Assembly (NCBI RefSeq): GCF_017161325.1
Contig: NZ_CP045670.1
Location: 2,825,391-2,889,390 of the forward strand
Direction of reading: 5' to 3'
Origin: Treponema pedis
GTDB taxonomy: Bacteria > Spirochaetota > Spirochaetia > Treponematales > Treponemataceae
DNA length: 64,000 nt
How positions within the stretch are numbered: position 1 is the first letter of the stretch; each line of letters begins with the position of its first letter. The notes beneath the pieces are model-generated. The model was given only the letters and a program-made list of their open reading frames with translations. It searched no databases and was not told the DNA's origin. Made by a program: the position numbers and the translations under genes. Below, one piece after another: positions 8,742 to 16,446 of this stretch.

Positions 8742-10442
8742 TTAGTATGTGATTTTTGCGGAAAGAATAAAGCGTCCGTTATCGGCTTTATGTTGACAAG
8801 GAGCTGACCTCCATTGACCTGCACCGAACATTAAACCGTTTCCCATTACAGCACCCGGAGCAAAAGCCTTTCCGTGTGACCAGTTTAAATCAATGGTAAG
8901 TCTTTCCATAGGGCTAACGGCAAGACCTACTTTATAAGCTAAACCAAAGTATCGTTTTTGTTCGCTTTTAGGAGTATCATCACTATAAATACTGCTGTTT
9001 GTTTCACCCCACAAGTCTGCATAGGGCTTAATCCAAATGGAATCCGTAAGCATAGCCTTATAACCTGCACCTACATTTAAACCGAGAGGGAGAAGCCAAC
9101 CGTTCTCTCTGTCTTCTTTTGAAATTTTATGAAGAAGACCGAATACATTTAACCTTGCATGTAAATCCAAGCCTTCAACTGCAGGAAGACCTGAGTATCC
9201 GACTGTAAAGGCAATATCGGTAATACCGCGTCCGGGTTTACTTCCGTCAGCAAGAGGCTTTTCTTCAACTCCGCCTTTTCCGTCAGATACAAGATTTAAT
9301 TTATACGGATCAAATGTACTGCCGTTTCCGTAAGGAGTTCCGTCCGAAGATACATATAAACCTGCATCTATTGTTCCGGCCTTTGAATTCTTATATTCCG
9401 TTCCGAAGCCCAATGCCCATGCAAACAGGGGAACTGAAACATCCGAGGTCTTCTTAAAGGCATGGCCTCCGTCAAAGCCCAACTTAAACATTAATCCGTC
9501 AATAGGCTCGGATTTAATCATTGCGCCTACATTCATAACGCGCATATCATCAAAATTGGATTCGACATCCGTTCTGTACGAACCGGCCGTGTCAAATGTC
9601 ATATTGAAATTTGCATCAACAGTTAAATATTTTTCGACGGGAGCCATGTGGAAGTCTATACCTAAACCGTAATGACCGTTCATCCTGTATCGATAATAAG
9701 AGCTCTTATATATCATGTACTGACCGGAGGGAACACGTTTCCAACCCGGACCTGTTGCTACAACCTTACCGCTCATATCTCTAAGTTCATGACCGTCTTT
9801 TACATATATTGAACCTGTTCCGTTAACACGGTTAGCCTTTACGGTAACCGTCTCAACATATTCGGCACCTAAAGATCCGTCTCTGTCCTTCCATGAACCG
9901 TTTGAAGTAAATTTAATACCTACGTCAAGGTCCATCAAATCGGGGTTTGCATAACCGATTTTCGTACCGTAGCCGCCGAAACCGGAATTAAAAATACCGT
10001 AGTTATCATCGGTTATTAACGAAGTTGCGTCCGCCGCATACTTGGTTTTCATTTCGGGAGCATTGTATACGGTAATATATGCACCGTAAAACACGATTTT
10101 GGCTTCAACTTTATCAATTTTTCCTGTAGCCTTTGCTGCTTTTAAGTCGGCTTCAAGTCCGAGTTTTACGCCGTCAAGGTTAATAAGAGCATAAACATCT
10201 CCTTCACCTTTTTTAGAACCGCTTTTTACAAAGGGCAAACTGACCGAAGCCGTTGCTTCATTTAAAAAGCCGTGCGAAATCAGTGCCGAACCGTATTTAT
10301 CGGTACCGTAACCGAGATCAATACCCCACGACAGTGTAGCACTGCCCTTAAATACAGGCGCAGGCATTTCAGGTGCATCTTGGGCAAATACAGCTCCGCC
10401 CACTAGAACCAAAGCAATTAAAATTGACAGAATTTTTTTCAT
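8742..10442 (-). CDS. msp: Msp-type major outer sheath protein (beta-barrel porin/adhesin)
   Basis: A 566-residue protein with signal peptide MKKILSILIALVLVGGAVFA-QD and a C-terminus ending in an amphipathic strand (FILSAKITY), typical of the treponemal Msp/Tpr family. In T. denticola Msp is an abundant pore-forming adhesin of the outer sheath. The length is close to the family's. Strand-rich glycine/tyrosine segments run throughout; the central region (about 180-260) looks variable and may be surface-exposed. The promoter is near-consensus and the SD is AAGGAGGG, consistent with very high expression; the gene is monocistronic with its own terminator. Confidence 0.92.
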   Translation of the reverse strand: MKKILSILIALVLVGGAVFAQDAPEMPAPVFKGSATLSWGIDLGYGTDKYGSALISHGFLNEATASVSLPFVKSGSKKGEGDVYALINLDGVKLGLEADLKAAKATGKIDKVEAKIVFYGAYITVYNAPEMKTKYAADATSLITDDNYGIFNSGFGGYGTKIGYANPDLMDLDVGIKFTSNGSWKDRDGSLGAEYVETVTVKANRVNGTGSIYVKDGHELRDMSGKVVATGPGWKRVPSGQYMIYKSSYYRYRMNGHYGLGIDFHMAPVEKYLTVDANFNMTFDTAGSYRTDVESNFDDMRVMNVGAMIKSEPIDGLMFKLGFDGGHAFKKTSDVSVPLFAWALGFGTEYKNSKAGTIDAGLYVSSDGTPYGNGSTFDPYKLNLVSDGKGGVEEKPLADGSKPGRGITDIAFTVGYSGLPAVEGLDLHARLNVFGLLHKISKEDRENGWLLPLGLNVGAGYKAMLTDSIWIKPYADLWGETNSSIYSDDTPKSEQKRYFGLAYKVGLAVSPMERLTIDLNWSHGKAFAPGAVMGNGLMFGAGQWRSAPCQHKADNGRFILSAKITY

Positions 10443-10477
10443 AGAAAAAATCCCTCCTTAATTTAAGTGATGAGATA

Positions 10478-10506
10478 ATTCTAACATAAAATTTTTCACC
10501 TGTCAA
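10478..10506 (-). promoter_or_regulatory. Strong promoter of msp
   Basis: On the minus strand TTGACA (10501-10506), exactly 17 bp and TAGAAT (10478-10483), followed by the AAGGAGGGA ribosome site at 10450-10460. Confidence 0.85.
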
Positions 10507-10611
10507 GCAAAATTTAAAAAAAGTTACACAATTTTAAAAAAATTATTAAAATTTATTTATCGCCCGAATTTTAAGTATGAAGGAAAAACCCATACACTTA
10601 TTCCGAAAATC

Positions 10612-10775
10612 CTTAGCGGTTAAAATAAAACCGCAAAGCTCGCAGAGTACGCAAAGAGGGAATAGGGGTCTTGCACACGGCACCACAAAAAGCCTTAGCG
10701 TCCTTAGTGCTCTTAGCGGTCTTAGCGGTTATAAAAACAAACCGCAGAGCACGCAGAGTACGTAAAGAGGGAATA
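10612..10775. repeat. Two REP-like copies with internal hairpins
   Basis: Two imperfect direct copies of a 30-bp block (10631-10660 and 10742-10771), beginning CCGCA(A/G)AGC and ending AAAGAGGG. Each is preceded by TTAGCGGTT, which pairs with the AACCGC at the block start to make a hairpin. Between them an inverted, degenerate version of the same words occurs (CTTAGCGTCCTTAGTGCTC). This intergenic repeat style is common in bacterial genomes. No coding potential is convincing on either strand. Confidence 0.7.
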
Positions 10776-10825
10776 GAGGGGCTTATTAAACGCACAGTGT
10801 AACGGTATAAGGTTAGTCGGTCTTA

Positions 10826-10894
10826 CCACATAAGGTAAGACAGACGAACCACATAGGGTAAGACAGACGAACCACATAGGGTAAGACAGAGTTA
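10826..10894. repeat. 23-bp tandem repeat, three copies
   Basis: Three adjacent 23-bp units, at 10826-10848, 10849-10871 and 10872-10894. Units 1 and 2 differ at one position; unit 3 differs from unit 2 in its last four bases. A fourth degenerate start (CCGCATAA) follows. No spacers lie between units. Confidence 0.85.
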
Positions 10895-10963
10895 CCGCAT
10901 AACGATGGACGGTCTATACACGTAATGGGGAATTGGACATTACCCGTTAAAAAAGGAGGCTTA

Positions 10964-11466
10964 TTTTAGACAATGCAAATAGCATTGTCTAAAAATGCCG
11001 GTCGAGTTTGTAAAACAAACTCTCAATATTATATGCCGTTTCTCACTACGTTGCGAAACGGCGGAACATAAGCAAGCGGAAAAATATCAATTTTTGAGCC
11101 TTGCTTATTTTATAGGAACATCGGCAAAGCAAACGCCTTACCGATTGGCAAACCACCCCCTCGTACACAAGCAAAGCGCGTCAGCGCCTTTGCCGCAAAC
11201 CTAAGCGGGAGCGGACAGGACGTCCGCCGGAACAGCCCCGGCGCGAGTTTTCTTGTAAGAAAACTCGAAGCCCAAAAAGGTACAGGACGTACCTTTTTAA
11301 TCGAACATCACACGGTTAAATACCGGGGATTCCAAAGGGGACACCCCTTTGGCAGCGTTGAAAAGGAGATAGGGGGTCGTAGGGGGAAAGAGGGAAACTT
11401 GCGTCTGACAAGTGTCTCTCTTTCCCCCTACAAAACCGAAGGGGGCTAAGGGGAACCTTCCCCTTA
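10964..11466. repeat. Chain of perfect inverted repeats upstream of the Rpn gene
   Basis: This gene-free stretch is made almost wholly of successive short palindromes with different sequences. Examples (arm coordinates): 10964-10976/10982-10994 (13 bp), 11004-11011/11015-11022, 11035-11042/11055-11062, 11068-11076/11100-11108, 11211-11216/11222-11227, 11226-11230/11238-11242, 11244-11254/11257-11267 (11 bp), 11274-11283/11289-11298 (10 bp), 11332-11340/11344-11352, 11379-11392/11418-11431 (14 bp) and 11447-11455/11458-11466. Two have the same loop, AGGAC. G+C is higher than in the flanks. It may be a structured RNA leader, a recombination substrate or debris of mobile repeats; the sequence does not decide. 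Confidence 0.75.
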
Positions 11467-11541
11467 CAACACGGTTCGCCTCTCCCCCTTTTAAATCCCC
11501 GCATATTATGCTATACTTAACAGTGAGGAGGGACAGACCTG

Positions 11542-12378
11542 ATGAGTAAGAGCTTTGACGAACTGACAATTGTCGATGATTATATGTTTTACCGCGTTAT
11601 GGAAGACACCGATATCTGCAAAACGCTTCTTAACATCGTCTTGCGCGGTAAAGCCGAAACGATAACCGAAATCGAACTGCAAAAAACCCTTGCCGACGCT
11701 GGCAGAGCCAAAGGAGTGCGCTTCGACGTATGGGCAAAAACTCTAAGCGGTACAATCTACGATGTGGAAATGCAGGCAATCAATAAAAACGACCTTGCCC
11801 GCCGTATCCGCTACTACCAATCGGCAATCGATGTAAGCGTGTTGGAGCGGAACCAACCTTACGAAAACCTGCCCGACTCGTTTATCTTGTTTTTCTGCAC
11901 CTTTGATTATATGGGAAAAGGCTTGCCCGTTTACACCTTTAAGAGTACATGCGCCGAAAACAAAAATCTCTTACTTCCCGACGGTATAACGAAAATCATC
12001 ATCAACAGCAAAGCGGCGGAAAAAGAAGCAAACGCAGAGTTAAAAGCATTTTTACACTATATGAATGGGAAAGAAAGTAATGACGGCTTTATCCGAAAGA
12101 TAGAACAGCGGGTAAGAGAAATAAAAGAAAACGAAACATTGAGGAGGGAATATATGCTAATCAACTCATTTGAAAGAGATGCCCGAAACGACGGCTGGAA
12201 AGCAGGTATGCAGGCAGGTATAGCACAAGGCAGAAGTGAAGGTATAGCACAAGGCTTTTCCGACGGGGCGAGGCAAACAAAATTGGAAACGGCAAAAGTA
12301 TTAAAACGGCTTGGCGATTCGGTACAAAAAATAATGCAGGCTACAGGTTTAACCAAAGAAGAAATAGAAAAATTGTAA
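11542..12378 (+). CDS. Rpn family recombination-promoting nuclease (PD-(D/E)XK, putative transposase)
   Basis: A 278-residue member of the PDDEXK_2/TIGR01784 family, annotated as Rpn nuclease or putative transposase and found in many copies in treponemes. The nuclease core has Asp62 (VRFDVWA) and the variant motif Glu76-x-Gln78 (YDVEMQ). The C-terminal third changes to a repetitive, charged region with two GIAQG units encoded by an exact 15-bp direct repeat (12217-12231 and 12241-12255). The start has SD GAGGAGGG; a TATACT -10 lies at 11512-11517. A second SD and ATG lies in frame inside the gene (see separate entry). Likely a horizontally spread nuclease with anti-phage or toxin-like activity. 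Confidence 0.88.
   Translation: MSKSFDELTIVDDYMFYRVMEDTDICKTLLNIVLRGKAETITEIELQKTLADAGRAKGVRFDVWAKTLSGTIYDVEMQAINKNDLARRIRYYQSAIDVSVLERNQPYENLPDSFILFFCTFDYMGKGLPVYTFKSTCAENKNLLLPDGITKIIINSKAAEKEANAELKAFLHYMNGKESNDGFIRKIEQRVREIKENETLRREYMLINSFERDARNDGWKAGMQAGIAQGRSEGIAQGFSDGARQTKLETAKVLKRLGDSVQKIMQATGLTKEEIEKL
12154..12378 (+). CDS. Predicted intragenic small Rpn product (RpnS-like antitoxin)
   Basis: Within the rpn gene an AGGAGGG at 12142-12148 sits 5 bases before an in-frame ATG at 12154. It would yield a 74-residue protein equal to the repetitive C-terminal domain. The spacing and strength of this internal site match or exceed the gene's own start. In E. coli, Rpn genes are reported to make a short protein from an internal start that neutralises the full-length nuclease; this gene has the expected architecture. 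Expression is inferred, not shown. Confidence 0.55.
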   Translation: MLINSFERDARNDGWKAGMQAGIAQGRSEGIAQGFSDGARQTKLETAKVLKRLGDSVQKIMQATGLTKEEIEKL

Positions 12379-12501
12379 AAGCCCTTAGTGTGTACACTTA
12401 AAAACAAGCCTCAAACCATAACCGTAAGCGGGCTTCCAAAACGATTACAAGCCGATACGGCAATCTAAGCAGTTCGGCAAACCGAAAAAGATAAAAATTG
12501 C

Positions 12502-12530
12502 TTGACATAATATACAAATAGCTGTATATT
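12502..12530 (+). promoter_or_regulatory. Surviving promoter/operator of a dead vapBC module
   Basis: TTGACA (12502-12507), 17 bp and TATATT (12525-12530). A palindrome with arms ATATACA (12510-12516) and TGTATAT (12523-12529) overlaps the -10, as expected for autoregulation by a VapB-type antitoxin. Confidence 0.65.
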
Positions 12531-12547
12531 GTATGCGGGAGATGACT

Positions 12548-13068
12548 ATGCCTTTATTACAAGTAATAGCCTGTCTTGAAGACGTTCATAGGAAAATTTC
12601 ATACCGTTGTAAAAGGTAAAAATAGGACTACGGCCTAATAAGCTGTAGGTTTACTTGAAAAGGGCTTAAATCAACAAAAAGCAAATACCGAAAGACGTAA
12701 ACGATTGGTGAAAAACTTAAAAAGAGGAAAAACGGGTAAATTTAAAAATGTATATAATCAAGCTTCTTGAATTATTGCACACGATTTATTTATAGCCGAA
12801 ATTACAAATATTTTATGGAAATATTATAAGGCGGGAGTACTAACCGATATGGACTGTATTCAATAAGTTCAAGATGAAATCGATATGATTGATGACTTTA
12901 TCGGTGTTAGAGAATTACGGAAAAAATCTTTAGCGGAAGGAATTAAAAATAATAATTCGATTTATAATATGTATTATGCCGTATTGGACAAGAAGAAATA
13001 ATGCGGCTTTAATCACAAATGACGGATATTTGTTCGGAATCTGTGAAAAATTATCTATAGCAATTTGA
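12548..13068 (+). pseudogene. Decayed vapBC toxin-antitoxin module
   Basis: Starting at ATG 12548 the sequence reads MPLLQV(I)ACLEDVHRKISY, a VapB-like antitoxin start, then breaks by frameshift and resumes as KGLNQQKANTERRKRLVKNL. From about 12766 a PIN-domain toxin fragment follows: AHDLFIAEITNILWKYYKAGVL, then IDMIDDFIGVRELRKKSLAEGI, and after a one-base insertion near 12991, AALITNDGYLFGICEKLSIAI. In-frame stops occur at two or more places, and the N-terminal PIN segment with its first aspartates appears deleted, joining antitoxin to toxin. No functional product is expected. Confidence 0.75.
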
Positions 13069-13175
13069 GCAATTTGTAACTGAAAAAAGATATTTAATTC
13101 CGCGGTTTAACGCCGATAATGTTTCGCAATAATCGGATTAAAACGGATAAATTTTTAAATTTTAAGGAAAAGCAA

Positions 13176-13835
13176 ATGAAAAAATTGAAGATATTTTTAC
13201 ATCATCAAAATTTAAGAAGGCGAGCTGCCGGTATTGCAGGAGGAATAGAAATAGCCCTTTCTTTTGCAATGCTTGTAGGTATTCTGCTTCTTTCAATTCA
13301 AATCTTTTTCGATTTAAAAGATATGGTAATTGCAGCCGTAGAAAAAAAGACAATGCCGCAGTTTTCCGATTTTTTATCCATGATTTTCTCCCTCGTAATA
13401 GGGCTGGAATTCGTAAAAATGTTAATAAAACAAACTCTTAGCAGCGCCATTGAGGTTGTTCTGTTTACTCTTGCAAGAAAAATCATAGCCGACCACGGAA
13501 GTATGATAGACGCTCTTTTAGGCGTTGCGGCAATTGCCGTTCTTTTTGCAATAAAGAAATTTTTAATTCAAAATACCGAATATACGGGCGAAGAAGAATG
13601 CGATTACATCGTAAACGGAGGAACCAGTATTCGTGAGGTAAATCACCGTTTGGATTCCGATTTTGATGAAGCCTACGGAAACACGGTTGCAGGCTACTTA
13701 TTCAACTATTTAAAACGCGAAGGCAAAACCCCGCACTTCGGTTTGGAAACGGAGATAGGCGAATATAAATTTATAATACACGAAATGGATAATGACCTTA
13801 TCCGCTACATAAAAATCGTACCAATTCAGCATTAG
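13176..13835 (+). CDS. PsiE-like membrane protein with CorC/HlyC transporter-associated domain
   Basis: A 219-residue protein. ATG at 13176, preceded by AAGGAAAAG, is preferred over an upstream in-frame candidate. Residues about 20-130 contain four hydrophobic helices with a PsiE-like pattern (FVKMLIKQTLSSAIEVVLFTLAR). Residues about 143-219 resemble the transporter-associated CorC_HlyC domain (VNGGTSIREVNHRLDSDF, ending MDNDLIRYIKIVPI). No CBS domains are present between them. It may sense or regulate an ion or nucleotide ligand at the membrane. The gene is followed 40 bp downstream by a sirtuin on the same strand; a functional link is not shown. Confidence 0.7.
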   Translation: MKKLKIFLHHQNLRRRAAGIAGGIEIALSFAMLVGILLLSIQIFFDLKDMVIAAVEKKTMPQFSDFLSMIFSLVIGLEFVKMLIKQTLSSAIEVVLFTLARKIIADHGSMIDALLGVAAIAVLFAIKKFLIQNTEYTGEEECDYIVNGGTSIREVNHRLDSDFDEAYGNTVAGYLFNYLKREGKTPHFGLETEIGEYKFIIHEMDNDLIRYIKIVPIQH

Positions 13836-13874
13836 CAATGGAGCTTTTAAAAGACCTTTCATAAGGGGGAAAAT

Positions 13875-14633
13875 ATGAAAGATGAAGAAAAATACGAACA
13901 ACTTTTTTCGATGATTGTAAATGCAAAACATTTTGTAGCATTTACGGGAGCCGGAATAAGTACCCTTGCAGGTATAAAGGATTTCCGCGGAAAAGACGGG
14001 TTATATAAACAGCCCGATACCGAAAAAATGTTCGACATTGACGTATTTTTCCGAGACCCTTCCGTTTATTACAGCATGGCAAAGGAGTTTATCTACGGGC
14101 TTGATGAAAAAAAGCCTGCGGTAGTCCATACCGTTCTTGCGGAGCTGGAAAAATCAGGTTTTTTAAAATGCGTTATTACCCAAAATATAGATTTACTTCA
14201 CCAAAAGGCGGGAAGTAAAAATGTTTTGGAAATTCACGGCTCTCCTTCCGTTCATTATTGCATTAACTGCAATTATACCGAAACCTTTGAAGAGGTTTCA
14301 AAAATTGCAAAAACCGGCGCCGTACCCGAATGCCCTCACTGCAAAAGCCAATTAAAACCTGCAATAACTTTTTTCGGAGAAGCTCTGCCGCGCGCAGCTC
14401 TTTTTAATGCCGAAGCGGAGTGTTCAAAGGCCGATTTTTTGCTTATATTGGGAACGAGTCTTCAAGTTTATCCTGCCGCAGCCCTGCCCGCTTATACTAT
14501 AAGAAACGGCGGAAAAATTGCCGTAGTAAATAATCAACCTACACAGTTCGACTCCTATGCCGAAATCTTACTTGAAGACTTGGGCGAAACATTCGAAAAA
14601 CTTGAGGAAAGGTTAAGAAAGCAAAAGCTATGA
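13875..14633 (+). CDS. NAD-dependent protein deacylase (sirtuin, Sir2 family)
   Basis: A 252-residue sirtuin. Visible motifs: NAD-binding GAGIST (25-30) with [16 protein letters not shown] (102-110), catalytic His121 in LEIHGS, zinc Cys129, Cys132, Cys153 and Cys156, and [10 protein letters not shown]. All catalytic residues are kept. It removes acyl groups from lysine using NAD, releasing nicotinamide and O-acyl-ADP-ribose. The start has the SD AAGGGGG. The last 6 bp overlap the convergent higA gene. Confidence 0.93.
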   Translation: MKDEEKYEQLFSMIVNAKHFVAFTGAGISTLAGIKDFRGKDGLYKQPDTEKMFDIDVFFRDPSVYYSMAKEFIYGLDEKKPAVVHTVLAELEKSGFLKCVITQNIDLLHQKAGSKNVLEIHGSPSVHYCINCNYTETFEEVSKIAKTGAVPECPHCKSQLKPAITFFGEALPRAALFNAEAECSKADFLLILGTSLQVYPAAALPAYTIRNGGKIAVVNNQPTQFDSYAEILLEDLGETFEKLEERLRKQKL

Positions 14634-14936
14634 TTGAAATGCAATATGCTTAATAGGCTGCAAAGCTTCTATTTCTTTAGAGTGTTTTCCGACAGCAATA
14701 TCAATATCATATTTATTTTGAATATTAAGCCAAAAAGCCGCGCTCGTATCAAAAACTTTTGCCAATCTCAACGCAGTATCTACGGAAATTCCTCTCTTTT
14801 TCTTTATAATCTGACCTATACGAGTTTGAGACATACCGGTATACTGTGCAAGTTTATAAACAGTTATATTAAGAGGTTCCATAAATTCCTGCAATAAAAC
14901 ATCTCCCGCATGTACGGGTTTAAGTTTATATTTCAT
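14628..14936 (-). CDS. higA: HigA antitoxin, XRE family
   Basis: A 102-residue antitoxin of the HigA/VapI type. It starts [24 protein letters not shown] and has a helix-turn-helix ([25 protein letters not shown]) with the C-terminal motif [12 protein letters not shown]. The cognate HigB gene lies upstream on the same strand but 171 bp away rather than nearly touching. ATG at 14934-14936 fits the family start; four extra upstream residues are possible. Confidence 0.9.
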   Translation of the reverse strand: MKYKLKPVHAGDVLLQEFMEPLNITVYKLAQYTGMSQTRIGQIIKKKRGISVDTALRLAKVFDTSAAFWLNIQNKYDIDIAVGKHSKEIEALQPIKHIAFQS

Positions 14937-15107
14937 AAAAACTCCCATAAAAACCTTTTTTAAGTAGTATCAATTCTTACAAAAAGTTTTCAAACACTTT
15001 TGTAAACCCGAGTTAAAAAAGCATATACAATATACAATATTTGCCTTAGGGCAAATTCCAAGATAAATAAAGATGCTATATTTTACCTAGCCGATTATCA
15101 TGACTCC

Positions 15108-15395
15108 TTAATGATAATCTACTATATCGACAATAATAACATTTCCATTATTCCAAATAAAACATATTCTCCATTGGTTATTTATCCTTATACTGTGTTG
15201 CCCCCTTCTATTTCCTTTTAGAGCTTCAAGCATATTTGACGGCGGATTTTCCAAGTCTTTCAACGTAATAGCAGAATCTATCATTATAAGTTTTACACGC
15301 GCCCGTTGTTGTATTTTAGGCGGTAACTTTTTTGCCAGTTGCATATTCCATATTTTTAAGGCCTCTTTATCTTTCCACCGAACTATCACAACCAT
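15108..15395 (-). CDS. higB: HigB toxin, RelE-like mRNA interferase
   Basis: A 95-residue toxin with the HigB/RelE hallmarks: KKLPPKIQQRARVKLIMID, then ALKGNRRGQHSIRINNQWRICFIW and terminal IVDYH. It cleaves ribosome-bound mRNA when free of HigA. The promoter -10 element ends directly before the ATG, so translation may be leaderless or begin at a GTG a few codons later. AAGGAG and an ATG immediately after its stop lead only to a 4-codon frame, a probable relic of the original higA start. Confidence 0.88.
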   Translation of the reverse strand: MVVIVRWKDKEALKIWNMQLAKKLPPKIQQRARVKLIMIDSAITLKDLENPPSNMLEALKGNRRGQHSIRINNQWRICFIWNNGNVIIVDIVDYH

Positions 15396-15424
15396 ATACT
15401 AACCGATATGGTAAGTATTGTCAA
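15396..15424 (-). promoter_or_regulatory. higBA promoter with palindromic operator
   Basis: On the minus strand TTGACA (15419-15424), 17 bp and TAGTAT (15396-15401). The imperfect palindrome TACTAACC (15397-15404) / GGTAAGTA (15410-15417) covers the spacer and -10, as expected for HigA autorepression. Confidence 0.7.
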
Positions 15425-15436
15425 GAATTTTAATTT

Positions 15437-16408
15437 TTATAAAAAAATGCAAGGCAAAGCATATAATAAAACCGATAAGATTTCGGAAACATACATCAAT
15501 TTAACGGTTTTTAAAATATCGTTTTTTTCTATTTGTTTAAGAGCGTCTCCTATATACGGTTTTTCCTCCAAAAAGCCGTCATAGTAATTGGGTCCCGCCA
15601 AGCGTATTCCCAGTAAACCTGCGGCGACGCTTTCAGGGTGAGCGGCATTAGGGCTTGCGTGTTTAAGGCGGTCCCTCCGCCAAATTTTAAAGCCGTTTTT
15701 TAAATTAAACTCCGATTTAAAACATAAGCAGGCGCTTATAAGCATAAGCAAAGCACAAAGACGGGCGGGAATATAATTTGCAGCATCGTCCAGTTTTGCA
15801 GGAAAAAAGCCTAAATCGGAATACTTTTCATTTTTGTATCCCAACATAGAATCCATTGTGTTTATCGCCTTATAAGCCATACCGCCGGCCGCGCCGAAAA
15901 GCATTATAAAAAAAATAGGAGCTATTACTCCGTCTCCGGAATTTTCCGCAACGGTTTCTACACAGGCCCTTATAACTCCCTCTTCGTCCAAGTTTTCGGT
16001 ATCCCTTCCTACAATATTTGAAACCTGTTTTCTCGCTTCCTTAATTCCGTTTTTAAAAGAACGGAAAACCTTTACCGCCTCTTTGTGCATACATCGGGCG
16101 GCAATACAGGTGTAACAAATTAAAACCGAAGTACAAAAATAAATAAAGCGATGAGCTCTTATTAATTCCAGCGGAAAAAATATTACACAAAAAGCCGCCG
16201 CCGTATTAAACAAACCGATAAAAAAGCCGCTCAGTCTTAACCCCTGTCCGTAAGAGCCGCATATTTTACGCGCCGCTTTTTCCTCAATCCGTATAAGTTT
16301 TCCAATCAGTTTTACGGGGTGAGGAAAGGAATAGGGGTCTCCCAAAATAAAATCGAGTAAGCATGCGAAAATCAAAATTCCGGCATTAAGCTTATAATTA
16401 AAAAACAC
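15437..16408 (-). CDS. cbiB: Adenosylcobinamide-phosphate synthase CbiB/CobD
   Basis: A 323-residue membrane protein of the CobD/CbiB family. It has FILGDPYSFPHPVKLIGKLI at the N-terminus, then AENSGDGVIAPIFF, YKAINTMDSMLGYKNE, and PNAAHPESVAAGLLGIRLAG towards the C-terminus, all typical. It joins aminopropanol phosphate to adenosylcobyric acid in cobalamin assembly or salvage. It follows the phosphofructokinase gene by 38 bp on the same strand, probably sharing its promoter. No other cobalamin gene or cobalamin riboswitch is visible in the window. Confidence 0.93.
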   Translation of the reverse strand: MFFNYKLNAGILIFACLLDFILGDPYSFPHPVKLIGKLIRIEEKAARKICGSYGQGLRLSGFFIGLFNTAAAFCVIFFPLELIRAHRFIYFCTSVLICYTCIAARCMHKEAVKVFRSFKNGIKEARKQVSNIVGRDTENLDEEGVIRACVETVAENSGDGVIAPIFFIMLFGAAGGMAYKAINTMDSMLGYKNEKYSDLGFFPAKLDDAANYIPARLCALLMLISACLCFKSEFNLKNGFKIWRRDRLKHASPNAAHPESVAAGLLGIRLAGPNYYDGFLEEKPYIGDALKQIEKNDILKTVKLMYVSEILSVLLYALPCIFL

Positions 16409-16446
16409 AAGGTTCCTCGAAAGAATTTTAAAGTGCTTTTAAAAAA

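Noticed and set aside
10577..10795. Short open frames on both strands in the REP-like region
   Set aside because: Translations are low-complexity (SLRTLRALRF, SALSGLSG) and simply reflect the repeats.
10826..10894. CRISPR array
   Set aside because: The three 23-bp units are directly adjacent with no spacers, and no cas genes are nearby.
11297..11569. Minus-strand open frames across the palindrome chain
   Set aside because: They lack ribosome sites, run through hairpin arms and overlap the promoter and start of rpn; composition is that of palindromic DNA.
11542..12378. Insertion sequence with terminal repeats around the Rpn gene
   Set aside because: Although the family is labelled putative transposase, no matching terminal inverted repeats or target duplication are visible at its flanks.
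16409..16446. Cobalamin riboswitch before cbiB
   Set aside because: The gap to the upstream gene is only 38 bp, too short for a riboswitch.
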